Notes: a model not told the origin generated them from the letters alone. Shown: positions 11,565 through 23,615, counted from the stretch's first letter. The stretch is DNA of 64,000 bases from Eucommia ulmoides (GCA_016647705.1 CM028332.1:32183300-32247299), one strand, 5' to 3'. Made by a program: numbers and translations.

Positions 11565-14500
11565 TATTATATAAAACAGAACGGTTTTTTGGCTGATTAG
11601 GATAAACTTATGATTAGAACAAAAAAATATGACTAGGACAAATAAAGTTGCTGATTAAGACAAACGAAATGCTGATTAGGACATTTTAAGATATAAGTTA
11701 AGGACGTGTAAGGAAATTAGATTTGTCAAACAGGAAATCGGATTAATGTAAATAGAAATCAAATTAATATAGTATTGATTAATTAATTAGACAAATGCTG
11801 ACTAGGATATTTTCGAGATATAAGTTTAGGGCCATAAAAGAAAATTGAAATTTAATTTGGGACAAAAAATATTGGGATACATATATGGCCCTAAATTAAC
11901 ATTAATTAGTAAAGATAATGCCTAAAATAACATTAATGCCTAAACTTTTGGTCCTAATCACATTAAATTTTCCAATTAATTAATTTTAGGGTCAAAATTA
12001 ACATATTAAGTTTAGAGCCAAAAGTTTAGCCATTAATATTATTTTCGGTAACGATTTATTCATTTTTCTCTAATTAATTAATTTAGACATTGATTCATCC
12101 AATTTTTCTTAATTAAACTACTAATTAGGATTCAATTTAATTAACCCTTCTTTCAGCTCTCTCTCTCCCCAATTACAATGCGCTTTTCTATTTTTTCTGC
12201 AATTACTCACCCTTCAAGTAATTAGACAAATGAATCGGGTTACTCACCCTCTCTTTCCATATATATCTATGGAAAATTGCTCTATTTTTTGCAATTACTC
12301 ATCATTTTCTCTCTCTCACATGCTATTTACCTTACTCAAGCAACTATTTCCATCTTTTCATAACCCTTTCCGATCCACAAACCTCTTCAACCTCAATTCT
12401 CGCTGGGACCGCCGCCACCACCGAGGTAAGGAGCTCCATTTAGGGTCTTTGCTTCCTCGTGAAGGTCGGCAATGATCGACGAAGGTTGGAGATGGTCGAA
12501 TCTGGTTAGCAAAATCATTCGAGTACAATTTTCTTCTTATTCTTCTTCTTCGACGAAGCCCTAATCCCATTCTTCATGAAATTGATTTTTCTTTTGATTT
12601 GGGAAATATTAGTTTCCTGCCAACACTTTCTCTCCCTCTTTCACTTTCACCCCTCTCTTGCGCTTAAATAACAGCACACGCAGGTTGGTAGTGGTTGGCG
12701 AAGCTTGGCGATGGTCGGATCTGACTCTATTTTTATTAGATCTGTCTGAGAAAGAGAGAGAGAAAAGTTTTTCTGATTGAATTCACTCTTTTACTTCTTT
12801 GTTTCAATTTTATTTTGCTAGATTGAATTTAACTGGTCATTCATAGGTAGGGGTTTCAATCTTTTTACTTCTTTGTTTCAATTTTATTTTGCTTGATTAA
12901 ATTCAGCTGGTAATTCATAGTGTTTTTTTGAATTCGGCTTCAATTATTCACTGATGTTTCAAAATTTACTGATCATGAAAGGATGTGTTCGGGTTTTTGT
13001 TGGTGAAATTTGAAGAGCTATTTTGGACATAATTGTGTTCGGTTATGAGGAATCGTGAGTTTTCTATTTAAATTCTTATACCAACTTGAATAATCCAGTT
13101 ATTTTTTTATTACTGCTAATCATTCGAACAAGAATCAGGGGCTTATCTTAAATGAATATTGATTTATGCAAAGCAAATCTTCAATTTGTTGTTGATATTG
13201 GTGATTTTTTTGGATTATGTTTTTCATTTCTCTAGATCTGCATTCAATTTCACTAGATTTGTTTAGATCTAACGTGATTTGTTTAGATTTGCACAATTTG
13301 TTTTTGGTTCCCAATTTCTAGATTTGCTTGAACTATTTGGAAAATATAGAGAATTCTCATTATTTGCTTGATCTGTTTCTATGTTCTTTTGCAGAACTTC
13401 TATTCACATCTACCACAAAACAGGTATTATTGATCTTTAATTTTATCTGTCATTTTAATTTAAGAAATGGGTAATTTAATTGTCTTCTTCTTCTTTTTTC
13501 GCAGCAATTTTTGGTTGAATTTTGATCTCATTGATCTTTTTTTTTTTTAAATAGATTCTCCTCAAATTTGGTTCACTTTTTGTTTTTACTACATCAGAGC
13601 ATGATTAACTATTTACTGTTAAAAAGGTTCATATTTTGTAATTTATGTTGGCTTTGAAATCTTTTGTTTCTACCTCTTTATTTTGTTAAATTTTTGTTCG
13701 TTATGTATTCATCTGACCTGAAATATTCATTTGATGTGATTGTCAATTAACTTTCAAAATCACATTTTAAAATAGTAATTAAACCTATCATATTTAAAAA
13801 TCATAATCGTATGTTCATTGAATTATTTATCATTTTTCGCACAAAGATTAAAGAAAATCTCTTTAAATGCGTTGTTTTGTCATCATTCTTGGGCATTGCT
13901 TGAAGATTCGTGCACTACACACACACACATACATGCGTGCGCGCAAGTGCGCACACGCATATATAAGATAATATATATTGAGGTTTCAGGAAAATGTAAT
14001 TTTTTTTTTGTGAACTTATTTTATTTTAATTACAGCGTAAATAGTTTGTCAAGTTTACATATTATTCTTTATTTTTTTAAGTTATACCTTGATTCTATCC
14101 GAATAGGAGGTAAGGTCATATTATTATTGGTTTCCCTTGTAATGTGTATGTTCATTTGAGATTTATTTTACGAAATTAATTATTGTCGTAAGAAATTGGT
14201 TTTTGAATGCATTTTATGGGATTTTTTTTTTTTTTTATTTGGCTAGGATTTTTCTTTAAAATATTTTTTAAGTGTTTGTATTTGTAATAAGATTATTTCG
14301 TAATGAAGCATAATAGTGTTTTTGGACTTTCTTAATGAAACATAATAGTACTTTTAGGCACGCGTTATGCACTAACTGTTCAGTACCATTATTTTGGTTG
14401 GATAATTTCATTATTGTTATTATTTTTATTTCAATTGATTTGTAACTTACTTTGAAGATTAAATTATATATAAAACCATAGAATATCATTAGATTTTTTT

Positions 14501-14741
14501 ATATTATTGAACTTTTTATATCAGTACAAGTTTTAGTCTCGATTGTTAATTACAATTGATGTTCAATTGTTAGTTATTATCGATGTTCAAATGAATAGGT
14601 GTATTATATTGGTCTTGATTGTTTTATTATTAATATTCAAATGTAATAAATGTAGAATGTTGTATAATAAATAAAATTATATCATATTTTTTTTATTTGG
14701 TTATTCTACAGCTGTGCCTTCAGACACGGGTTATACGCTAG
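11565..14741 (+). mobile_element. Non-autonomous Helitron H2, tandem copy of H1
   Basis: This is colinear with H1 along its whole length, with scattered substitutions and small indels, and directly abuts it. The 5' end reads TATTATATA, lacking the two bases that would restore TCTATTATATA as in H1. The 3' end has a decayed hairpin (14711-14730) and CTAG at 14738-14741 before T. It shares the CT-rich leader, the CGCCGCCACCACCGAG block, the GTAAGG site and the T-rich intron-like part with H1. It carries no transposition genes. Either rolling-circle read-through or insertion at the end of an existing copy could have made the pair. Confidence 0.85.
14711..14730 (+). terminator. Helitron H2 3' terminal hairpin (imperfect)
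   Basis: The position equals the H1 hairpin but the stem has mismatches (CTGTGCCT against AGACACGGG). CTAG follows at 14738-14741. Confidence 0.75.
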
Positions 14742-15456
14742 TACATTATAAAAACATGACCGTGTTTTTGCTATTTAGGACAAACTTATGATTAAGACAA
14801 ATAATTGCCGACTAGGACAAGCAAATTTGCTGATTACGATATTTTGTGGACATAAATTAAGGACAGTATAAGGAAATTAATTTTACCTAAAAGGAAATAA
14901 AGTTATATATATATATGGACGTTATGGTTCATAAAGACATATATAATGACAATATATATATATATATATAATATTTCTTGATTACTTAATTTCATTTCTC
15001 TATCTCTTAGTTCTCTCTCACATAATCTTTATTCTCTAAATAGAGATACCGAAGTTAATGGAAAAAATTGTCACTTCTAAATTTATTATATTATACCCAA
15101 TCAATTCCTAATTTCTAATTTCTATCCACCTTTGATTATTTCCTCATTTTCCTTATTTCCCACTCTCTCTCCTCTAATTATTTCTTATTCTTTTCTTACT
15201 CTCTCTCTTACCGATTAATTAGTCTCTCTTTTGTTGCTCTGTAATTGATAATTGGCACTATTTCTCTATTGTCTCACTCTCTCTCTCCCTTCACTATCCC
15301 ATATCGCTTTCGACACCTCTATCGCCGTTGCGCCTCACCATCCGTCGAAAGTAAGACTCATTTCTTCTTCTTCTCCTTCTTCTACTCTTCTTCGTTGTTC
15401 ACCTCTAATTGATTTGGCTTTCACTTATTCGTTGTTCACTAAAGCATGATGATTAC

Positions 15457-17025
15457 TGATAGGTGTAAAATACCTATCTAATTCTAAACCGAATTTGCCA
15501 GTTTTTGAGTATTTTATTGAAGTTTGAATATCTTTTTAGTTGTTTTTATTAGTCAGGAGTAGGGACGTAAACAATCGGAAAATCGAGCGAAATGGTGGAG
15601 AAAATAGTAGCCAAAAAGATGAAAAAATGAGGTTTCAAAGAACAACGTAATTCCGCCTAGGCAAAGTATCCACCGCCTAGGCGAAAATTCATCAGAAAGT
15701 TGCAAATGCTGAAAAGTTGAAATCCGCCTAGGCGAAGTTTCCACCGCCTAGGCGAAAATCCGTTAGAAAGTTGCAAGGGCTGAAGTATTGAAATCCGCCT
15801 AGGCGAAGTTTCCACCACCTAGGCGGAAATCCATCAGAACGCTGGAAGTGTTGAACTGCTGGAAGAGTTGAACTGCTGTAAATCCGCCTAGGCGAAGTAG
15901 CTACTGCCTAGGCGGAATTTCGTCAGAAAGAAAGGGGACCAAGAAGTTAGTCCTCTGCCTAGGCGAAGAAATCATTGCCTAGGCGGAATTCTAACCAACT
16001 TAAACTCTACCTAGGCGAAGATTCTACCGCTTAGGCGGAATTCGCAGAACAACCCAAAATATCTGTTTAGATATTTTTGAACCCCTAGGCCTATTTATAC
16101 CCTTTTCCCACGTCTGAAACCTGTTGTTGAAGAACCCTAACCCTAGTAGAGAGCTCTTAAGCTATATTTTGAAGATCAAGAAGGAGGTTCATCATTCGGA
16201 CAAAGAAGGATCACTTGCAGATCGATCATTAGCGACAGTGAACCGTTTCACTTCCAGATTTGATCGTTTCTCTTGTTTTTATCTTTGTAATCACTTTTTC
16301 ATATCTAAGAATGTTGAATCCCTCTTATTTTGTATGGTATATGACTAAGATCTTATAGTATTAGTTAAATGTTACTTAGGTGTAGTTGAAATCATGTAAT
16401 TGTTAAGTTGAATGAATTAATTTTACTTTAATGTATTGTTTGTCTAAATCTGATTGTGTTTACCATTATTCTTGATATTATGCTTGTATTGATAAACCGA
16501 GAATACGGGGTTTGACACTCGGGAAAGGTAACCCTGGATTTGGACTAGGGTAAATACAACATGACGTTCTACCGACCCGGGAGGGCATTAGAACGTATGC
16601 AATCCATGACGTTGGCTAAAGACTCACGCGACCTAGGGTCGTAAAGGCATTGAAGGGGACTTCTTCGTTGATACGAAGTCATGTAATCCCCCGTCTTACA
16701 CTCGAGAGAAGTAGTGGAGGAGTTATCGATACAGAGATTGTCGGAATAGATAGAAAATCATTATAGCTAACTTAATGACGTCTATTATGCATTATGTGAC
16801 AGAAATCAATACCTAAGTAATTAGTGTAATTAGAACTAACCTCATAGTTTTCGTTTATCTTAGTATATTAAATAGAAACCAAACAAAATTTGATTAGTCG
16901 AGATAATATGAAACTATTTAAATCGCAATACTCAATCGAATTACTCGCCATTCCCAGTGGAACGATATCCGATCTTACAAGATCCATTATATTAAAACTA
17001 GACCTCGTATACTTGCGAGTAGTCA
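15457..17025 (+). mobile_element. Solo LTR inserted in Helitron H3
   Basis: It starts TGATAGGTG, ends GTAGTCA, and is flanked by TTAC on both sides (15453-15456 and 17026-17029), so it is a single LTR with TG...CA ends and a 4-bp target-site duplication. A TATA-like CTATTTATAC lies at 16089-16098, which would put an LTR transcription start near 16110-16130. The first half carries the CGCCTAGGCG minisatellite. No primer-binding site, internal domain or second LTR is present, so recombination between LTRs is the likely origin. The family was not identified; the tail resembles Athila/Tat-type gypsy LTR ends by memory only. Short open frames inside it are not convincing genes. Confidence 0.75.
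15653..16041 (+). repeat. Palindromic CGCCTAGGCG minisatellite
   Basis: About 12 copies of the self-complementary CGCCTAGGCG, or one-base variants of it, occur in pairs. Within a pair the spacing is about 20 bp; pairs recur every 50-90 bp, separated by A-rich filler such as ATCAGAAAGTTGCAA. The array lies upstream of the TATA-like box of the solo LTR. Confidence 0.9.
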
Positions 17026-19386
17026 TTACCGCAAGGACGATGGTTGTGAATCCTCGCGCGTACAATTACCGCTCCATCACCGTCTCCATCTCTATCGCCG
17101 TCTCTCACATTAGAAAATCTATGAGTACATTGTTCTCTAAGATCATATTATCTTCTTTTATTTCTGATTTCATTTGTGTGTGTGTGTGTATGATAGAAGA
17201 TACCAAATCGTGGCAGAGATAATAGATTCGACTTCTGAACATCGCCATCGTCAGCGTCTCTACTATCGCCGGCCTCTAGAGGAAATCTCACTCTTCTATC
17301 TCCCTTATGTCCTATGATTTAGGGTTTGGCGAACCCCCACTCTCTGCCGTGTTGCAAATCGCACAATCTTCAGGTAACTCGTTGTCTTCCGCTTTGCCTA
17401 TCTGCAATCTTCTCTAAATCGTACAACTTTCAGGTTGCGATCTTCAAATCGCATATTCATCTAATCTGCATCGTTATCTCATTCGTAATTGTTTGATTTA
17501 GCTATATTGTTGTACTTTTAGTTCAATATTCGTGATTTCAGGGTTTAATTCGACCCTACTAATTTAGGGTTCATCCTCAATCTGTTCATGTTTGATTTTG
17601 TTGCAATCTCCTTCTGACTGACTCGATTTCTAATTTTGCAATGCCTTAGTATTTTTTTGCCCTTCTATGGTGTTTTGTCTATTTTCCTATATGTAGGACA
17701 TGGTATCAGTTTTATGTGTTATAATTGGATTTTTAAAGTTCAATTGATTACTACTTTAATTCTTGAACAAATTTGGTCATTTGGCATCTGAGAAGCTTGG
17801 AGCCCACACTGCGAATACCTTGAAGGTGTTGGTTCTTCAGTTAACGTATAAATACTATGCATGAGTTAAGGAAGGAACTTCGATCTATTTAACGAAAATA
17901 TAATGCTTGAAATTAACCAAGAATTAATCATGTGATTTGATTGTGATTTTTCTCTACCTGTGGTCATGTTTCCAATTTCATTACCACTGTCCCTTTAACT
18001 GCAATTTAGCCTTCAATTCATGAATTAAAAATTCCTAACAAAAAGAATATTAGATTTTTTTTTTTCAAATTTTGTTTTGTTAAAATAAAATAAAAGACAT
18101 GTACAGCCTTCCATTCAATAATAATGGATTGACGAAAATAAGGTTGATGTAATATTTGCAAGTAAAATAAGGGGTCATAGTAATGGAAATGTAGCAGTTG
18201 ATTCTTATCATCAGCACAAGGTAATTAAATGTTAATTATATTTAAATGATATCTCTACATCGCTCTTTGATAGTGTAACTTCAAAACAAACGTATATTGT
18301 GTTTTTGCAACACCATTCTAACACCACCCCTACAGTAAAGCTAGACATGTACCAAACATACTTGCCACGTGCATAAAGTTAACATTATGCACCTCTTGAT
18401 AGGAAATACTATTCTTAGGCGAATTCAACTACATATGCAGATTTTTCGGACGATTGCAAGTCCCATTAATAGTTTTCCAAATGATTTTTCTGCAGATGTG
18501 AGTGAATTATGTTTTTATGGTTTATTTCATTAGATTATTGTTGTTCACTTGATTTATTGAAACGATGTGGGTCTAACTTGGGGTAAGGATGTTCCATGTG
18601 GTTCGTAGATTGCATTTTTCGTGCTCAACTTTCTATTTACTCAATTTCTTCACTTATTGATCCATACATGTGTTTTTGTTTTTTGAACTTGCAGTTGTTT
18701 ATGGTGCACGTTTATAAAATTTCGGAGCCATTTTTCTATCTTGGAAAATTTGGGTGAGGTGGCAACAAAGGTGTAGTATTATACTCTCTTTTTTTTGGAT
18801 CGGAATATCTATAATTCTCATCATGGACTTATATTACTAAGTTTATAATGTACATAATTAATTGTTTTTATTATTTGTCGTACTGTAAAAGTTCATGATT
18901 GTGTTAATTATTGTCGTGTCTGATTGTTATTAGTTGTGTTTGTTAGTGTCGTGTTGTTTTAAAATAGGAGTTGAGAATTTGGAATGTCATATAAATAAAG
19001 GGAATTATGTCCAAATTTTTGTACATTAATTATTGGTTGTGTCCATTTGAAAATAAAGAGGTTGATATCAAAATATTCTAAATTTTTTATTGGTCATTTT
19101 TGTCTATGTCCTGTTCATTACAAAAATAGGAAAAACAGGAGTTGATAATTTGGAAATGTTATAAAAATGAAAGAGATTATTTCAAAAAAAATTCGACTAT
19201 ATTATGTCTTTTTTTAAAGCATGTGCTTTCAGGCACGCACCATTTAAGAATGTAATATACGTTGTTTGTTGGTGATAATATTTAAATGTTTATTATTGTT
19301 GGTGTGAGTTAGGTAGGTATAGAATGTTGTACAAATAGAAGAGATTGATATCAAAAGTTCTTTTTTTTAAGTTCAATATTTTTACA

Positions 19387-19406
19387 CCCGTGCCTGAAGG
19401 CACGGG
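19387..19406 (+). terminator. Helitron H3 3' terminal hairpin
   Basis: A perfect stem CCCGTGCCT with loop GA is followed by CTAG at 19414-19417. It is the same stem as in H1. Confidence 0.9.
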
Positions 19407-20381
19407 TTATATGCTAGTCTATTTATAAATCAGGACATATTTACATTTTAAGACATTTTGAGCCGTCAGATCGAATATCTTACGGTTGAGATCACACCTA
19501 GAGACATTTTATATTTGAGACATTTTAAACCAGTTATCGAATATCTAACAAACGAGATTAAATGATACTAAGGTATATTTTTAGCTTTTGGATCAGATTA
19601 GATCTAAAGGTCAAGATTAAAATTTTACCCAACTGTCCCCAAAATCTCGCCAATCCTAACAAATCTCACCCCACTTCTCGGATTATACAGATTTAGCTCT
19701 CTCTCTCTTCTCATTCTCGAATTATACAGATTTTCCTAACCAATTGTTTCATCTTTTACATATGCTCTCCCTCTCTCCGTCGCCGTCCCTATCGATCATA
19801 CAGTAAGATAGACAACGCGATTTAGAATCACTGAAAGTCAACGCTGAAGCGGATTTACTAGGCGATAAGGGAAGCTAGTTCGTGTGGCAGTTCCAGAGGT
19901 GCGATAATCATGCACCTGAAGTTTTGCAGCGATCGAATAGGAATGACGTGATGATGTCCATGTCTAGCCTTCCAGCATGTCCCTATTCACCAAATCGGAA
20001 ATCCAGATCGCTGGTGGAATTGACTCCCTATTGACCGACTAGATCCGATTCACTCAGCCTTTGATTAATGGCTCATCCATGCACCAGCCGTCAATCGATC
20101 ACTCCTCCACACACCAGCCTTCTATCGATCTATTAATCTTTTTCTATCAATCGATGCTCCATGCACAAGTATACAACCTTCGATCGATCCATTCTTCGTA
20201 GGCGACCTACGATTCTGTATCAATAATCAATGCAAATCAATAATTATTGTTATTGAGTATTCATTCTTCGATTATTCATCTCTCAGGTACATTTTTCTCT
20301 TAGCTCCGATATCTTCTTTCATTTATGATTTCATTACTTTGATCTATGTGTGTGTGTAAGATTGAGAATAGAGATAGAATA

Positions 20382-20617
20382 TACCAATTCTTCATTTTAG
20401 GATAAAATTGATTTTACAGATAGAAATTGCTTTAGGTTACTGTAATTTGAGGTTCATATCTTTGTTTTTTCAGTAATTTGCCGAAAAATCTGAAATGTGA
20501 TTCAATTAGAAATTATTATTAGATTTCAGTTTCTTATTTTGGACTGCTATATGCAATCAATACAGGATTATGAATAAATTAAGCCAAATATAGTTCTAAA
20601 ATAGAAATCATGAATTT
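20382..20617 (+). repeat. Direct repeat copy 1 within H4
   Basis: About 240 bp starting CAATTCTTC and ending AGAAATCATGAA recurs at 21336-21573 in the same orientation with moderate divergence. This is an internal segmental duplication of the Helitron body. Confidence 0.8.
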
Positions 20618-21335
20618 CTTTGAATTTTAAAAGTATGATATTTGCTGCCATGGTGAATTTTGGATTATTATTATTTTTGGTTTTGTTCTTTTTTTTCCCC
20701 CTAATTTTAGTTTTTCTGTGCAGGGGATAATTAGGGATCAAAGTTAGTCATTTGACTTAAGCTCAAATTGGATTGTTCAAATTCGGTAAGGACATATTTT
20801 TTCTGATATTTTCTTTTTATTGCTTTTTCCTTATTAACTGATTGAGTTTTCTATAGATTTTTTATTATTTGAGTTTGTTTATGTTTAGTAATTCTGTTCT
20901 CAAACAGTGATTGAGTTTTTTTTTTTTTTTTTTCCGTGCTTCTGTTCTTAGATTTTGTCTGTTCCCAGTTTCTACGTATATTCCAAATTTATATTAGTAG
21001 ATATACAGATTTTAGATTTCTCATACGATATCTAGGTGTCCTTTGTTTAGTGTTTCAGTTAAATTGTTTCTTTTTTTGTTCCAACAAAAATTGGAGCGAA
21101 AATAGAAATGTTAGGAAAAAAATTTGTTATGCTCCATTTTCACAAATTTTTGAACAAATTTCAAGGAACAACACATAAATCGATTTATGTTTTCACTGAT
21201 TTGTAAATTTCGGTGCCGACGATAGAGGGTATGTAGATATGATGCAAGAGTATTTTTAACTATATATGGTTCTTCATTTTTATGATCGAACTTTTTGGGG
21301 AAAGTGGACCTGATAGGAGGATGCTATGAGATTTT

Positions 21336-21573
21336 ATCAATTCTTCGTTTTAGGACAAAACTGATTTTACAGATAGAAATTTCTTTAGGTTTCTGTAATT
21401 TGAGGTTCATACATTTGTTTTCTCTATAATTTGTTGAAAAATATGAAATGTAATTCAATTAGATATCTTATGTTGTTAGATTTCAGTTTCTTTTTTGGAC
21501 TCCTATATGCAATCAATATAGGAATATGAACAAACTATGTTAAATTTAGTTCTAAAATAGAAATCATGAAATT
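21336..21573 (+). repeat. Direct repeat copy 2 within H4
   Basis: This is the second copy of the 240-bp segment at 20382-20617. It ends exactly where the CAGGGGGTGA palindrome block begins, so that block may be an insertion at the duplication end. Confidence 0.8.
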
Positions 21574-21775
21574 CAGGGGGTGAGTTCACCCCCTGTTTCA
21601 GGGAGTGATTCCACCCCCCGTAACAGGGGGTGGGGTAGGAGGGAGAAAGGGGAAGAGGAGGAAGAGGGAGAGGGAGAGAGAGGTGGCGGGGAGAGGGAAG
21701 GAGGGAGAGTGAGGTGGTGGGAGAGAGAGAGAGAGAGGAAGCGGAGGAAGAGAGAGAGAGATTCAAAAGAAAAAA
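21574..21775 (+). repeat. CACCCCC palindrome block and GA-rich tract
   Basis: CAGGGGGTGA and TCACCCCCTG form a perfect 10-bp inverted repeat around GT (21574-21595). A second, looser pair (CCACCCCC and GGGGGTGG) lies at about 21612-21634. A purine-only GA/GGA tract follows to about 21775. Open frames here on both strands are low-complexity artefacts. Confidence 0.85.
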
Positions 21776-22451
21776 AAATTAATTAATTAAAAATGATTAA
21801 AAAATTTAAAAAACGTGAAAAGACCATTTTGCCCCTAAATTCCGTTAGTTTTAACTAATTTTCTAACGAAAGGACCATTTTGAAACATTATGATACGTAG
21901 AGGGTTTGAAATGAAACATTTAAACTTAGAGGGACCACTTAAAAATGTGTCAATAATTAGAAGGTCTAAATTGTACTTTTCCCTATTTCTATTACATTTT
22001 TTCATTTTTTTGTTTCAACAAAAAAAATTGAAGAAGCTAAAATAGTGATATTAGAAAGAGGGTGAAAGTAGTTTTGCTATTCTGAATTGTGCATGACATG
22101 GATTAGATTAATTCTTCAAATATCTGTAAAAGTTTAATAGGAATAAAAGTTAATCATTTTCTCACTATCACTCCCTTATAATATTTATGACATAATTATT
22201 TTTCTATTTATTTGTAACCCAGTTTGTCCAATCATTTATTTTCAAATTCTCTTTGACATACAAAAAAGGTCAATTTGAAAAATAGAATAAAGGATTAATT
22301 AAACTTTACTCCCTTGTGGTTTGATCGATTTGCACTTATCTCCCTGTGATTTGAAAATCGCCACTTACCCCCCCATATGGTTAGATTTTCAAACCACTTA
22401 CCCCCCCTGATATAGGGAGATAACTGCAACAATTATCTAACCACATGAGGG

Positions 22452-22677
22452 TAGGAATGGTCATGGGCCCAGAGGCCCGATCGGCCCGCCCAGCCCGGCC
22501 CTATTTTTTTAGGGCTTGGGCTTGGTGTTTGAGTCCATGGGCTGGGCTAGGGCCTAAAGACTAAGGCCCATTCATTTTTAGGGCCGGGTTAGGGCTTGAT
22601 CATTTTTGTTTAGGGCCAACCCGGCCCGACCCGAACTTTTTTAAAATAAATAAATAAATAAAAATAAAAAACAAAAT

Positions 22678-22768
<91 letters not shown>

Positions 22769-23076
22769 TTGAGGGGCCATTTTGTAATTTTCGATTTCAA
22801 CTAGATAATTTAGCAAACCCTAGTTTCATTCATCTTCATAGAGAGAGAGTTGAGGGGTCATTTTGTAATTTTAGTATTTAGTTTTTAAATTTAAAAAAAA
22901 AAATTATAGGGCCGAGCTAGGGCCTGGGCTTAATTTGTTTTTGTAGGGCCGGGCTTGGGCATGAAATTAGGGCCTGATCATAGGGCTTGACCGGGCTAGG
23001 ACTTAACATTTTTTGTGTAATACCCTAGTCAAAACCCAGTCCGAGCCCGGCCCGGCCCGACCCATGACCATCCCTA
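22452..23076. mobile_element. Intact hAT-like MITE
   Basis: Terminal inverted repeats TAGGAATGGTCATGGG and CCCATGACCATCCCTA are flanked by CATGAGGG (22444-22451) and CAGGAGGG (23077-23084), an 8-bp target-site duplication with one mismatch that is typical of hAT elements. The interior is rich in GGGCC/GGCCC near both ends and has a long AT then AG microsatellite (22681-22762) in the middle. It contains no transposase. The split element at 8134-8347 and 23330-23615 has the same layout. Confidence 0.85.
22681..22762. repeat. Compound AT/AG microsatellite
   Basis: About 50 bp of AT repeat runs directly into about 32 bp of AG repeat inside the hAT MITE. Open frames across it are artefacts. Confidence 0.95.
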
Positions 23077-23298
23077 CAGGAGGGTAAGTGGCGATTTCCA
23101 AACCGTAGGGGGTAAAGTGTAAATTGGCCAAATCACAGAAGGGTAAAGTGTTATTAAACTTAAAATAAAATAAATATTACAAAAGTAGTCAAATTATACA
23201 TTTTACAATTTGGACTATGTCATTTTCTTTTTCTTTTTTGGCTAAATTATGTCATTTTTATATTAAATTGATTAGAAATTTCCCAATAAAAATTAAAA

Positions 23299-23318
23299 CC
23301 CATGCCTTCAAGTACGGG
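23299..23318 (+). terminator. Helitron H4 3' terminal hairpin (decayed)
   Basis: The sequence CCCATGCCT..AAGTACGGG has the layout of the H1 and H3 hairpins with stem mismatches, and a CCAG-T end follows. Confidence 0.6.
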
Positions 23319-23328
23319 TTATACCCCA

Positions 23329-23329
<1 letters not shown>

Positions 23330-23394
<65 letters not shown>

Positions 23395-23615
23395 ACATAT
23401 TCACTAACCTTAATTAGTATTTATTTTTTAAATTAAAAAATAAATAAAATTATAGGACCGGGGGGCCTAGAACCGGGCTTAGGGTTTAGTCATTTTTTAT
23501 AGGGTTGGGCTTGGGCATGAAATTAAAGCCCAACCATAGGTTCGGGCTGGGCTTGAGCCTAACAAATTCTTGTAATACTCTAGTTTAAGCCCGACTTGGC
23601 CCATGACCACCCCGA
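23330..23615 (+). mobile_element. Right part of the split hAT-like MITE
   Basis: It begins with the continuing AT microsatellite (23330-23390) right at the Helitron H4 end, then A/T-rich DNA, GGGCTTGGGC-type words and the terminal GGCCCATGACCACCCC. It is the complement of the left end at 8134. The last two terminal bases are altered. Confidence 0.7.

Larger units (their letters stand above)
14742..19417 (+). mobile_element. Non-autonomous Helitron H3 carrying a solo LTR
   Basis: The left end shares phrases with H1/H2 (GACCGTGTTTTTG, then repeated GGACAAA words) and follows the H2 CTAG directly. The right end has a perfect hairpin (19387-19406) followed by CTAG at 19414-19417 and T. Removing the 1.57-kb solo LTR (15457-17025) and one 4-bp target copy leaves about 3.1 kb, similar to H1 and H2. 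The interior is different: CT-rich leaders, short GCCATC/CGCCGTC-type blocks that look like a captured gene start (15290-15400 and 17040-17280), and long T-rich intron-like DNA. There is no helicase. Confidence 0.8.
22290..23164. mobile_element. Long-TIR element (MULE-like MITE) in H4
   Basis: The two ends are imperfect inverted copies over about 85 bp, sharing ACTTTAC, GATTTG and AAATCGCCACTTACCC in order. It carries no coding sequence, and most of its middle is the nested hAT MITE. The long TIR and lack of genes fit a Mutator-like or foldback MITE, but the exact edges and target duplication are not clear. Confidence 0.65.
19418..23329 (+). mobile_element. Non-autonomous Helitron H4 with nested insertions
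   Basis: It begins TCTATTTATAAATC right after the H3 CTAG and ends with an imperfect hairpin (23299-23318) and a decayed CCAG at 23326-23329 before T. The body differs from H1-H3. It has a CT-rich leader with GCC/CGATC words (19670-20300), GTACAT/GTAAGG splice-like sites, a 240-bp direct repeat (20382-20617 and 21336-21573), a palindromic CACCCCC block and a long-TIR element near its 3' end. It has no Rep or helicase. Confidence 0.7.

Noticed and set aside
21503-21786. Open frames rich in Ser/Leu/Pro or Glu/Gly/Arg
   Set aside because: They are translations of a purine-only GA/GGA tract and have no protein signature.
22600-22816. Frames with runs of Ser-Leu and Tyr-Ile
   Set aside because: They translate the AG and AT microsatellites of the hAT MITE.
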